NCBI RefSeq assembly: GCF_958450345.1
Contig: NC_088783.1
Span: 105,457,302 to 105,521,301, forward strand
Origin: Calliphora vicina
Taxonomy: Eukaryota > Arthropoda > Insecta > Diptera > Calliphoridae
Length of the DNA: 64,000 bases
Direction: 5' to 3'
Each line of letters begins with the position of its first letter. Positions within the stretch are counted from its first letter, which is position 1. The position numbers and the translations under genes were made by a program. Below the pieces are notes generated by a model. That model did no database searches and was not told the origin of the DNA. It was given only the letters and a program-made list of their open reading frames with translations. Below are positions 31,386 to 42,860 of the stretch, one piece after another.

Positions 31386-33362
31386 TTCTATAGAAAGAAA
31401 ATGTTGTTAATAAGACAATTTTTTATAGAAAATGTTGATAATAAGACAGTTTTCTATGGAAAATATTGAAAATAAACCAATTTTCTATAGAAAATTATGA
31501 TAATAACACAATTTTCTATGGAAAATTTTGATAATAAGACAGTTTTCTATGGAAAATTTTGATAATTAGACAATTTTCTATGGAATATGTTGATAATAAG
31601 ACAATTTTCTATAGAAAATGTTGTTAGTCTGAAAATTTTCTATAGAAAATGTTGATAATAACACAATTTTCTATAAAAAGTATTGATAATAAGACGGTTT
31701 TCTATGGAAAATTTTGATAATAAGACAATTTTCTATAGAAAATTATGATAATAAGACAATTTTCTATAGAAATTCTTCATAATAAGACAGTTTTGTATGG
31801 AAAATGTTAATAATAAGACAATTTTCTATTGAAAATGTTGATAATAAGACAATTTTCTATGGAAAATTTTGATAATAAGAAAATTTTCTATAGAAAATTT
31901 TGATAATAAGACAATTTTCTATAGAAAATGTTGATAATAAGACAGTTTTCAATGGAAAATGTTGATAATAATAAAATTTTCTATTGAAAATGTTGATAAT
32001 AAGAAAATTTTCTATTGAAAATGTTGATAATAAGGCAATTTTCTATAGAAAATTTTGATAATAAGATAATTTTCTATAGAAAATGTTGATAATAAGACAG
32101 TTTTCAATGGAAAATGGTGATAATAAGAAAATTTTCTATAGAAAATGTTGATAATAAGACAGTTTTCAATGGAAAATGTTTATAATAAGAAAATGTTCTA
32201 CAGAAAATTATGATATTAAGACCATTTTCTATAGAAATTGTTGATAATAAGACAGTTTTGTATGGAAAATGTAAATAATAAGACAATTTTCTATTGAAAA
32301 TGTTGATAATAAGACAATTTTCTATAGAAAAATTTGATAATAAGACAATTTTCTATAGAAAATGTTGATAACAAGACAATTTTCTATGGAAAATTTTGAT
32401 AATAAGACCATTTTCTATAGAAAATGTTGATAATAACTCAATTTTCTATGGAAAGTATTGATAATAAGTCAGTTTTCTATAGAAAATGTTGATAATAAGA
32501 CAATTTTCTATAGAAAATGTTGATAAAAAGACAATTTTCTATGGAAAATGTTGATAATAAGAAAATTTTCTATAGAAAATTATGATATTAAGACCATTTT
32601 CTATAGAAATTGTTGATAATAAGACAGTTTTGTATGGAAAATGTTAATCATAAGACAATTTTCTATTGAAAATGTTGATAATAAGACAATTTTCTATAGA
32701 AAATTTTGATAATAAGACAATTTTCTATAGAAAATGTTGATAATAAGACAGTTTTCAATGGAAAATGTTGATAATAAGACAATTTTCTATTGAAAATGTT
32801 GATAATAAGACAGTTTTCAATGGAAAATGGTGATAATAAGAAAATTTTCTATAGAAAATGTTGATAATAAGACAATTTTCTATGGAAAATTTTGATAATA
32901 AGAAAATTTTCTATAGAAAATTATGACAATAAGACCATTTTCTATAGAAAATGTTGATAATAACTCAATTTTCTATGGAAAGTATTGATAATAAGTCAGT
33001 TTTCTATGGAAAATTTTTATAATAAGACCATTTTCTATAGAAAATGTGGATAATAAGACAGTTTTGTATGGAAAATGTTAATAATAAGACAATTTTCTAT
33101 TGAAAATGTTGATACTAAGACAATTTTCTATAGAAAATTTTGATAATAACACAATTTTCTATGGAAAATGTTGTTAATAAGACAATTTTCTATTGAAAAT
33201 GTTGATAATAAGACCATTTTCTATAGAAAATGCTGATAATAAGACCATTTTCTATAGAAAATGTTGATAATAAGACAATTTTCTATTGAAAATGTTGATA
33301 ATAAAACAATTTTCTACAGAAAATGTTGATAATTAGACAATTTTCTATAGACAATTTTGTGT
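31386..33362 (+). repeat. 31-bp minisatellite, about 64 copies, palindromic core
   Basis: Consensus unit GACAATTTTCTATAGAAAAT followed by GTTGATAATAA (31 bp), repeated without interruption for ~1.98 kb. Each unit contains ATTTTCTATAGAAAAT, a perfect 16-bp palindrome, with variants TATGGAAA, TATTGAAA and CAATGGAAA that break the symmetry. The rare variant CAGTTTTGTATGG appears at 31788, 32253, 32625 and 33059, so spacings are 465, 372 and 434 bp, exactly 15, 12 and 14 units. This shows strict register and higher-order duplication. One isolated TTTTCTATAGAAAA lies near the proposed right hAT end (~36711). Not a CRISPR array: there are no unique spacers. Confidence 0.95.
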
Positions 33363-33489
33363 AGAACACAATTTATTGCGTGTATGACTTAAAAATGCGG
33401 GATTTACAATAGATTTCGTATCTTTTGAACGCGGTTTTTGTTTTTAATAACATATATGTCATTTTGAAGGGTACATATCTGTCATTTAT

Positions 33490-34735
33490 TCTCACTTTTA
33501 GGTTATGAAGGTAGCCGGTATTACCAGCTCTCTTGGGTCCATGAATTGGTCCCTTTGTGTTACCTTAAGGATCATGCTCAGGTCCTCAAGATGTGCTTCA
33601 CATGTCGGAATGGGGTTCAATGCCGAACCAATCTGACACACGAATGAACGAATCCATCGTCCTAATATCCACTCTAGATAGATCAGCTAGGCCGTGCAGA
33701 AAAGTACTACCTATTGTCGTAGTCCGTGCCCCTATAGATCAGGGCAAAGACAGATGAGATGTCTAACCGTTTCCTCCTTGTCCTCATCATGGCATCTTTT
33801 ACATAACTTATTGTATGGAGTGTTCGGTAAGAACGGATATCAAATTTCGTTGACCTATGATGGTAAAAAACGGGCCACTTTGTCAAACTAGACCATCTAT
33901 GCTGAGCAGACTCAAACAATTTACGATGTATAAGTGATTTACAGCAGGATAGTGGTAAACGGACCAAAATGTCGATCTGGTCAGCTTGCAAAGGTGAGCC
34001 AGTTATTCCGCAATAGCATTGCCAAGTACACCAGAGTGACCCGGCACCCAGAATAACTCCAGTTTAGAATGTATCGCCATCTTGTAAAGAGATACCCGGC
34101 ATTCATATACCAATATGGATGTCGAAAAGACACCATAGAGAGATTTGATTTACAAATTCAGATATTCACACTAAATATCTAGTGTACCGTCCTTTTGATG
34201 ACTGAAATCCTGTCGCCTGAAACACACATCCTTCTGAAAACGGGGAATATAGAAGCAACTACCTAAACCAACCGCAGACTTGGAGCCATCTGTATAGATG
34301 AAAAACTTGTCCCTTGAAGAAGGTAACTCGACCGCCATCGATACAGAGAAGCGTCTGTCAATAAAGAGTAAGGGAGTGCAGTAGTTAATGTTCACAAGGA
34401 TACAAGATATACATCCCAGATATACAACTAGACCTCCATGCTCCCACAGTGCTTAGCCTAACCGCCGAATTTATGGCCATGAGATCATCCGGTGTACAAG
34501 TGCAGCATAACGAATAAATTACGGGACGGAGTACCGCGCACCCGTAATCATTAGTGTAGAGATTCGCAATATTCTCTCAATCATACCGTAATAGGTGGAT
34601 TTACTTAGATCCTTCCACCATACTAGTGCTACATACTTTACCACCATGTCAAAAAGCCATTTCGAATTCCTGTTATTCTCACTTAGTAATTGAATTGATT
34701 TTTTTTTTGCTTCGAAAATGTCGAACAACAATGTC
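33490..34735 (-). mobile_element. I/LOA-like LINE relic with RNase H (minus)
   Basis: From ~34660 on minus: MVVKYVALVWWKDLSK (RT C-terminal region), then in 34395-34171 a recognisable RNase H start KFFIYTDGSKSAVGLGSCFY with TDGS. A decayed HTGVLGNAIAE-like distal motif follows (~34020), and the tail KRCHDEDKEETVRHLICLC (~33800-33745). The end shows ESDWFG-like and GPKRAGNTGYLHNLK phrases. Stops and frameshifts are common. A different subfamily from the 19- and 22-kb copies, judging by the tail sequence. It lies between the minisatellite and a mariner relic. Confidence 0.75.
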
Positions 34736-34789
34736 GAGCTAACAAAGCTTTACTTCTTTAATTCATTTCAACGTGCGAGAGATGGTTTG

Positions 34790-35560
34790 TGTTGTTTAGA
34801 AGTGGTAATTTTGATATGGATGACAAAGATCGCCCAGGCCCGCCAAAAAAATTTGGAAGACTATGAATTGAAGGCATGACACCATGAAACGTTTTCAAAT
34901 AGCAGGATTCTCCAAAAAGCAAGAAAATTGGATACCATACGAATTGAAGCGGAGAGTCCTTGAAACACGATTTTGCATGTCTGAAATGATGCTTGAACGC
35001 TATAAAAGAAAATCATTTTTGCACTAAATCATTACTTGCGATAAAAAATGGATCCATTCCGATAACCCGAAGGATAATAGATCGTATATGAAGCCCGGAC
35101 AATCAGCCGAATCGATAACAAAGCCAAATATTCATGGCGTATTTTGTGGGAGCAAAAGTGTGCTATCTATTATGAGCTGCTGAAATCTGGCCAGACCATC
35201 ACGGGGAATTTATACCGAACACAACTGAGTCGTTTGAAGTGTACATTGACCGAAAAACACCCAGAATATGCGGCCAGACATGAAATATTCCACCATGACA
35301 ATACCGGTTAAAACGTATTTAGAATGAAGTTGTTGGGAAGTTTTGCCTCAGCCACTTTATAGTCCAGACCTTGCTCCGTACGACTATTATTTGTTTCGAT
35401 TCATGCAGAACGCCCTGTCTGGAATACTCTTCACTTCAGAACAGAATATCCGATATTGTCTTGATTCGTTCTTGGCCTCAAAAAGATAAGCAGTTCTTTT
35501 GACTGGAATCCATATGGGATATGGTCATAGCTAACAATGCCCAATACTTTGAATATATTT
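34790..35560 (+). mobile_element. cecropia-like mariner transposase relic, copy 2
   Basis: The plus strand reads in broken frames DMDDKDRPGPPKKFGR (~34815), then KKWIHSDNPKRNRSYMKPGQ (first catalytic region, ~35045-35105, the Asp of the DE motif not clearly kept), IHGVFCGSKSVLSIMS (~35130), SPDLAPYDYYLFRFMQNALS (third Asp, ~35365-35425) and MVIANNAQYFE (~35520-35553). The same subfamily as copy 1 at 29.2-30.0 kb but in opposite orientation, with more deletions in the helix-turn-helix region. Confidence 0.8.
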
Positions 35561-35675
35561 ATATTGTAATGTTTCAAAATAAAAGCTAAACATTTAAACA
35601 AATTACGCATTTTTAAGTCATACATCCAATACATATTCAAATCCAATTTTCTAATCACCCCTACCGCGAATCAAT

Positions 35676-35785
35676 CAGGCCAATTATGAATAAAAATTCC
35701 CTGGGAGTTTTTCCCCTTTTCTCATTTTTCCTATTCAAATTCACTGGGAAAAAAACTCCCGGGGGAACAAACTCTCATTGGGTTG
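35676..35785. mobile_element. palindromic MITE (110 bp), 3-bp target duplication
   Basis: CAGGCCAATTATGAATAAA at the left end and CTCATTGGGTTG at the right form a worn terminal inverted repeat flanked by AAT on both sides (35673-35675, 35786-35788). CCCTGGGAG, TTTTCCTATTCAAATTCA and ACTCCCGGG match the element at 9588-9700, with the centre in the opposite orientation. Two copies with different triplets duplicated support a 3-bp target duplication. Confidence 0.7.
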
Positions 35786-35788
35786 AAT

Positions 35789-36745
35789 ATTTCACATGAA
35801 ATATATTTAGTTTTCCCATTTTTCGTTCATCAACTTTGTTGACGTGAAAAAATTCCCCATGTTGTGAAATTTTTAGATGGAATTTTGTAAACAACTATTG
35901 TGAATGAAAAGTTCATAGCAATTTTCCCTTCGAGGGAAATGGATATTTCAATTCGAAATAACAATATTTTTCACATTATCTTGATACAGATTAGAGTTGT
36001 CACATCCTTACTATTTATTTCAGCTTTAATCTTATCAATTTATCTTCTACATGCTTTAATTGAATCGTTTATTCCAAAAACCAGTCAAGTAACAAAAAAT
36101 TCAAAATGGAGTTATTAATTAATATTAAGCGATTACGGTTTTGTAAAGGTAAATGCATAGTTTAATGCAAAAAAAGATAAATAGTGTCCCCTCTAATGGT
36201 AAAGCAAAGCCCAGAAATCCGTGTTTAGTGCAGAAAGATGTCAAGTGGCAGCGGTTGACGGGCCCTAATCTATTTTGTTTGTTCATAAATGTTGTAGGTC
36301 TCAATAAATGATTTACAATAAATGATTTACAAGCTCCAAAACCCTACTTGCTTGAATATGCACAGTTTTAAGGGAATAATTTTCAATGAACTACAGCGGA
36401 AGCATAAATCTCTACATATTTTTAATATATATTATTATAGATAAAAAAAAGTTTTATGTTTATCAAACAGTTACACAAATGTATAAAATTCATAGGAAAA
36501 CACATCAATTTTGTAAAAGTAATTTCTGTAAAATCTGTTTCTTGACTGGTTTTTGAAATAAACGATTCAATTTTGCTGGATAATCGTCTGTTAGTGTTAG
36601 TGTTAGTGGAGAGATATTAACTGATGGCGATGGAGATGAATTTGACGAAACCATAATCGTGGATAATGGAATATTTTTTCACACCTCCGAAACATTTTTG
36701 CAATTTTTTTTCTATAGAAAATTTCATTTTAGACAAGATTTATTT
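35789..36745. other. AT-rich non-coding DNA
   Basis: A short stretch of inverted-repeat-like sequence (ATTTCACATGAAATATAT near 35790; CCCTTCGAGGG near 35927) might belong to another decayed MITE. (GTTAGT)3 lies near 36591. A 72-codon open reading at 35900-36118 has no recognised domain. Confidence 0.45.
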
Positions 36746-36759
36746 TGCCCATCCCTGCT

Positions 36760-37960
36760 TTATACGTATACGCAAAACAACAAAAAGAATTACATAAACT
36801 CATGCGCACAGTTTTTAGTTACTGTGTTAGTATGTGTCAATTTTACTCACACACCTTAACAGGAATTTGTAATACATACACATCCTTCTTTTTTTTTGTG
36901 TTGGCTCTTTACTTTACTTTGCCCTCAATTTAAGGTTTTTGTTCCTGGTTTTGTTTGAAAATATTATGGAACAGGAGTGGGTGGGTGGAGACGTTTATGT
37001 AGGCAGCCAGTAAATATTAACTTTTTGTCTTTCTTTGATAATACACATTATTAATTTACATTTATTGTTTGTGTTGTTTTTGACAAATACAATTTGTTAT
37101 CTGTTATTATCGATAAAAAAAAAGTTTTCGAAAGTAAATAAAACTGTGGAAAACAGATTTATTTTTAAAAGTATTAAATCATAATGAATATTTATTTATG
37201 TACAGCAGGGAATAAAGTGTAAGAAAGTACATGGAAAGAAATTTTAGGTGGAAATAATGATTTTTTTAAAGCAATTCAGGAAATTATCATTATTCTAATT
37301 CGAGAATATTTTAGTTTCGGAAATAAGACTTCTTTAAAATTGAGAAAAATCTAAAAATTTATTTATAACTTTTAAAACAAAGCCAAACATTTGAAATTTA
37401 ATATTGTTTAAAAGATTTTTATTTTCTTTTAAATGTTTTAAGAGGTTAAAGGTCCATTCATGAGGTTTGGAGTTCAGAGCCCAATATTTTTAAAGCCATT
37501 TCTTGGATTCCAGATAATAAACGTTAAATAACCGCACCTTTCGATCTGGTGTTGATATGGAGCAACTGTTTGTATTCTTATAATCATCTCAATAATAAGA
37601 CACTTGCCATTTCACTGGAGTATATAATTTGAGGGACTCCCAATAGCTCTTCACTTAAATTGAAGAAGGACAAGTGGTAGCGATCACATCAATCAGATAC
37701 TAAAGATCAAGGAACAACTTCACTCACGATAACCTTATTTCCGTTTCTCAGAACATTTATAAATAAAACAGATAAAATCAAAACTGAAGTCAGTTTTTCC
37801 GAAGTAAGAAACATTCATAACGGAAAGTTGGGAACTTTCAAAATAATAGCTTTCCTATTTATTCTGGAAGATATTTCCTTGAAGGACTATGTTTCCTTGA
37901 AGAACTCTGTTCCCTTGAAGGACTCTGAAATAGTTGACTGCCTTTAGTATCCAATTATTT
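36760..37960. other. AT-rich non-coding DNA
   Basis: No gene or element recognised up to the RTE-like relic. A 3 x 18-bp tandem repeat (TTTCCTTGAAGGACTATG and two variants) lies at 37874-37927. Confidence 0.5.
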
Positions 37961-37969
37961 TTCCATATG

Positions 37970-39545
37970 GGAACCTCAAACAACCTCAACAACCAGTAAG
38001 TTGACAGACGAAACTGGGTTAACAATATCGCTGAACAGGCGCAGGCTGCTGCCCAAACGTATCGTATGAGAGATCTCTACCGTGCGGCAAAAAATAATAA
38101 CTAATATTTCAAAACCCACTGTTAAACCATTGAATCCTAGAGAACTTCCAAACAACAGCAACTGAAACTTTGGAAAGAATTCTATACAACTATGTTGTCG
38201 TCGTCCATACTCCCAATATGCAGCTGTGAATCATATTCGACGAACACAAATATCTCCATCGATTGACTGCCCAATATTACTGAAATTTTCAAAGCAAAAA
38301 ATCACCCAGAGCTGTTACAAATTTACGCATTCACTCACTCCAATTATAAACCAATTCTGGTGTATGGAACTCCTCCAAGAAGGAAATTCTGAAGGCGTCA
38401 TCATAAATTTATCAAAACAATGAGATCTAACAGCCCGTACAAATTGAAGAGGTATTACGCTCTTGAGTATGATCAACAATATTTAAACTATCCTTCTTCC
38501 TGAAAACCTAAAAATCAAGCCGATTTTCGTGCTCACAAATCCTGTATCTAATATTGATCATAGAGCAGTCTGTACAATGGAGATCACCTTTGTAACTAAT
38601 GTTTATACACTTTGAGAAGGCGCATTAGTCTTAGTCTTATTAGTTTAAGTCTCACCAAAGGTCCTTAAGAAAATGCTACCTGTCGTATTCTTCAGGAAAA
38701 CTAACAGAGCAACAAAATAAACATTAACTCCAGCGTACAGCAGGGGTGTGTATTATCTCCCCTGCTTTTAAACTGGGTACTTGACGTAGTAATGGATAAG
38801 GCAACATCTCATAGAAGAGGAATCACATGGGGTCTCCAAGACAGACTGGAGGACCTTGACTATGCTGATTAAATTTGTCTACCTACTCACACCTGTTCAG
38901 ACATGCAATCTAAGTTATCACTAGTCCAGGAAACTGCATCCCACGTTGGCGTGAAAATAAATATCAGCAAAACCTAAATAATGAGCAAACATTAACCGTT
39001 CCGAATCAATCGCTTGACAAAGTAGAATCATTCTGTTATATGATAAAAGTGGATAAGAGTGGCATATTGGATAAAAGTGGAGGTTCCGAAAGCTGACATC
39101 TCCAGCCGCGTGAACAAAGTCCGGTAAGCATTCGACCAACTCAAATCAGTGTGGAATTCGTCATACTATATATCAAGAAGGACGAAGCTAAAGATATTTA
39201 ATTTGAATGGAAAATCCACACTGTTGTATGGAAGCGAGAACAATCTCAAATTATCATTGATTCAGATATCAGAAATTGAAATCCACAAATAGAATTGGAT
39301 TGAACAAACACTGCGTAAACAGTCCAACGATATTGCTAAACAAGCCATAGATTGGAACCCGCAGGATAGTCGACGTATTGGAAGACCATCACACACCAGG
39401 AGTCGGCAAATTGAAACTGAAATATTCCATTTACAGATGCATTGGAAGGACTTTAAACATCGTGCATCAGATCTAAATTATAGGAATAATCTTATGACGG
39501 CCGAAAATTTAAACGGAGTGCCTATTACAAACACGCTATAATCAA
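37970..39545 (+). mobile_element. RTE-like LINE relic, copy 4
   Basis: The longest inter-domain match: NWVNNIAEQAQAAAQTYRM then RDLYRAAKN (~38015-38095) is the linker between endonuclease and RT in this LINE family. A deleted or decayed palm follows, then QQGCVLSPLL-like (38740-38770), RRGITWGLQDRLEDLDYAD (~38810-38875, the second D of YADD replaced by a stop), GVKINISKT (~38950), an EWNPQ-like DWNPQDSRRIGRPS (~39350-39390) and a RASDLNYRNNLMTAENLNG tail (~39470). All frames are broken. Confidence 0.75.
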
Positions 39546-41040
39546 GCAAAATTACAAGTTCAAAATAATATTCATCTTGGGGATGCATTGAATAACCAAA
39601 ATGATATCAATCCCAATGAATTTGGTCAAGTCAGCAAGGTTTTGTCTCAATAAAGGAGACTACTTAATGCCGTTAATACGGAAATGTAAAGGAAACGATG
39701 ACACAACTCCCACTACACGTCGATATTGCTTGGTAAAAAAAAGGGTTCTCCTGAAGTTATTCTTTTCCTTGTAGCGCTGTTACCAGAACAGTCTTAATCT
39801 AATGGAGATCTACAAACATCTACTATCTTATACAAGAAGACATCCATGAAGCATTAAATTCCAAAAATTATTTTAGGCGTCATTCCACTACAATTTCCAC
39901 ATACTTTAGATGATACTGCTACACATCTTAAACATTTCGTGTAGAGCTAGAGTTCTCGCTTATAATCTGGCAAGATCGATAATCTACTAAAGGATAGAAA
40001 TTCCAAAGAAGAGTTTGAAGGTGCCAGGGGAAGTCAGTTGTAGTTGGTAATTATACTAAATATCAAGACTCTTCCTGATTCTGACAATGTGTCTAAGATT
40101 ATCGTGGGTAACTGCCATGATGGCCCAACTTCATGGTGCTTTCAACACTGGATAGCATCAATGCGTCTATCGCCGCCATTGGGTGACTTGCAAGGACCAC
40201 ATAATTGCAACTTATTGTACATTGACTGCTCAGATCAATGCATAAAGCTCTTGATCTAGAGCAACATCCGACCTGGTAATCCAGTCCGATAAATGATCTC
40301 TGACTTCCAAAGCTCCCGCCGATAAAATTCTAAGTGGCTGTTACTGACACCACACTCCATTGACCTCGGCCGAGAACCAAGCCCAACGATCCGTATATAA
40401 CGAATGCCATCACCCCAATTCGTTTCCTGAGCACAGTGCCAATTGCTACTTGCTTCGGCTAACTGCACCTAGTAAGATACAATGGTGATCCGAAATTTGC
40501 CACTAACACAAATATCAGTCTTTAAATCAACGATCTTCTACAAGCTTTGGCTTTTAAGCACAGTCACCACGTTTTCACCTAAGTGACCTTATCAATGATC
40601 CAACAGGACAATTGCTGGGCCCAATGGATCCTCATGGCACTAGATAAAGGCTCTAGTCAGCTGCGAATTTAAAGGAAATAAATTCTTAACAGGAATGAGG
40701 TCCGTGCAGCTCATGGGAACTCTGTGTCGCACCATATTTCCACTTGAAGCCTAACATCAAGGTGTTGAGCTTCACCAAGGATGGCTTATCCACATCTACT
40801 GTACTGCCGAATATTAGTATGATTTTAGTCTTTTAAACTATCAAATTACACTCAAATCATTCAAGGTTCTCTTGATAGGTTTATTAAGGAACATATAACA
40901 AAGTAATTAATCTCTTCTTGTGCTAAACTATTTCCTAATATAAATATTCAAATAGACTAGATCATGACAGAAGTGCTCTTAAACTAAGATGAGCAAATAA
41001 TCTTCCAATCTTTTGGAACTATGTTATAAATAAAATCCTG
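39546..41040. other. unrecognised, probably decayed repeat DNA
   Basis: Base composition is higher in GC than the AT-rich spacers, like the relics around it. A minus-strand open stretch of 70 codons (40468-40256) with WHCAQETNWGDGIRYIRIVG has no domain that I can name. I could not assign this segment to a family. Confidence 0.35.
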
Positions 41041-41880
41041 TTCTAGCTTCGTGATAATGTCACCGAAGTAGTTGAAATACTGATGAAGTAGTGGACAATT
41101 TCTTCCCACGATAAGTGAATTGATTGGAATCAGCTTTGGACGTATTACTAAATAGCATGGCCAAGGAGAATAGTCTGAGTGTCAGCACGACGAAGACCTA
41201 AATGGATGTATTACTATGGAATTATCCAAAGAAGCCAACAATATTGATATACAGCCTGTTTCCCAATATTAAAGGAAGGATTTCGTTCATTCTAAGCAAT
41301 AGAAATTTGATTCGTTCACATAAATATGAAGTTAGGGAAACCAAAATCGGTTTTTTTTTTCGCTTAGAATGCAAACGAAAACTTTCATTCGATATTGTGA
41401 AATAGGCTAATAGTTTTAGACTCTAAGATTTCGTGGAAACGTAATGATGAGTTTCGTAAGCAAGGCAAGCAGATCTATCTAATGCGAATGATATATATTG
41501 GATGCTTATCTAGGTTTAAACATTAGTGCAGGACTCTTCTTGTTCTAAGCCAAGATCCTATTAAATAGGATCTTATTCAAGCTTCGGGAAAAAGTCACTA
41601 AGGTATGTACTTGCACTGCTGATGATGACGTGGAAAGTTCATTCTTACGATAAGTGAACTCATAGAAACAGCTTTGGACGTATTACTATCAAGAACCAGG
41701 ATAATGGTCTGGGCACTCTAGAATTATCCCAAGAAGCCAACAATCTTGGGGTACTTTTAGAAATGTAATAATGAAGGTTGTTTACGAAAAGTTCTCTGAG
41801 CCATTTACACTTGTAAGAAGTTTTTTTGGGAAAATATACTCGCTGATTAGAGTAGTGGAAACCAAAATATGCCCTCTAAA
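41040..41880 (+). mobile_element. tandem duplicate of I/LOA-like RT fragment
   Basis: Two related segments, ~41045-41340 and ~41575-41880, share CTTCG..AAAGTCAC(T/C)AAGG, CGATAAGTGAA and CAGCTTTGGACGTATTACTA. The first contains LNGCITMELSKEANN (~41200), the second LELSQEANNLGVLLE (~41720). These are the LNGxxLxLSKEAKYLGVxLD segment of I/LOA-type reverse transcriptases, also present in the 19-20.5-kb relic as GIELTLSEGAKVFG. Heavily decayed; the duplication period is about 530 bp. Confidence 0.5.
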
Positions 41881-42257
41881 CTATACAAAATGAAGAGACT
41901 CTCCTGATTTGCGATCACTGGAACAGCATCGGAGTAGAGACTTTCAGAGTTAAGCTCATCGCAAGCCTCTAATTCGATGCTGGACATATTTTCCCTTGAT
42001 ATTCTCATCTGAAACACTTCGACAATAAGACTCCAAGGGTCAGGTGAACTGAACTATGACCGTACTGGTCTTAACAGCAACTCACAAAGTATGGGCAGGT
42101 CAATCTGGGGGCGGAAATCGGACTATGTTGTTACCACATTTGACAGAACTTTTAAAACGTGAATGCAAACTCTGTTCTTCAGGATTATGCTATGCGCAAT
42201 CTACACTGATCGATCAAAGAAGGTTGATTTAAATTTTCAGAAAATCTTGACCTTCTT
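41880..42257. other. decayed repeat DNA
   Basis: Unassigned sequence between the RT fragments and the SINE; no motif recognised. Confidence 0.35.
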
Positions 42258-42395
42258 GACCCCGATAGACTAGACGATAGTGTGCTGTGCTATCACACTG
42301 AGAGTTGCGGGTTCAATTCCCGCCAAAGACTCTGGGTGTATCAGCAGACAAGCCATAACCTTCGTAGTTTGTGTTTGTTTTAAAAAAAATACTGG
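42258..42395 (+). mobile_element. tRNA-related SINE, fullest copy
   Basis: GACCCCGATAGACTAGACGA then TAGTGTG..ATCACACTGAG precede GTTGCGGGTTCAATTCCCGC. That gives a stem-loop reminiscent of an anticodon arm and a perfect T-arm with B-box. A-box-like TAGACTAGACGATAG is only a loose match. The tail is CCAAAGACTCTGGGTGTATC, AGCAGACAAGCC, TTTGTTTTAAAAAAAA. Homologous tails lie at 18.5 kb and 26.5 kb (minus). Probably a Pol III-derived SINE family. Confidence 0.6.
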
Positions 42396-42439
42396 AATTC
42401 AATCTAAAGTAGCAATCAAAGCTCTCAGTTCCCACGTGA

Positions 42440-42860
42440 TGAAGTTGAAATGTCTATTAGATTGTATACATTCAATAATTCAGCTAAGCTGAGTCAGCTT
42501 AGACATCAACACGACGATCTAAGAAGGGTCCCGGAGCGAATGTGCAATAAACGGAGTGTCCTCAGACAAATCAATGCCGGACAGTGGCATTCACATCAAT
42601 TTGATTGCGATATGGAATAAGATCGATAAATGAGCCCTCAAAGAGTAGATACACCAGTGATCCACAATTCCCATTTGTTAAATAACCAGAATGTTTTGGA
42701 ACTCTTTGGCGCGGGAATGAAACAGAACTCTTTTGGCCCTTGGTAGGATTTCGATCAGACTTCCAATAGGTATAGTAAGAGCATAGACAAAGATATCAAG
42801 ATCTGGATCTGGATCATCTCAGGGAAGTCTGATAAGAATTGTTTCCACAGAAGCCTTAGA
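42440..42860 (+). mobile_element. LINE RNase H fragment, second type (copy 2)
   Basis: Related at DNA level to 17965-18360: ATGTCTATTAGATTGTATAC, an ATATGGAATAAGATCG region and TTTGGCCCTTGGTAGGATTT followed by GATCAGACTTCCAATAGGTA. No protein motif survives here. It follows the SINE directly, while at 18 kb the SINE follows the LINE fragment. Confidence 0.5.

Larger units (their letters stand above)
31325..36757. mobile_element. possible old hAT-type element framing the minisatellite region
   Basis: CAGGGATGG at 31325-31333 and CCATCCCTG at 36749-36757 are inverted, and similarity continues slightly inward (GGAAAATTTGAT against GGGCAAAATAAATC). The 8 bp outside are CTTTGTAT (31317-31324) and CTTTATAC (36758-36765), 6 of 8 equal with two transitions, as expected for an aged hAT duplication. 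CAGGG ends and 8-bp duplications are typical of hAT. No hAT transposase is visible. The interior is filled with the minisatellite, a LINE and a mariner. The two ends might instead belong to separate remnants. Confidence 0.45.

Noticed and set aside
31386..33362. CRISPR-like array
   Set aside because: Short regular repeats, but the whole 31-bp unit repeats with no unique spacers, in an insect-like sequence.
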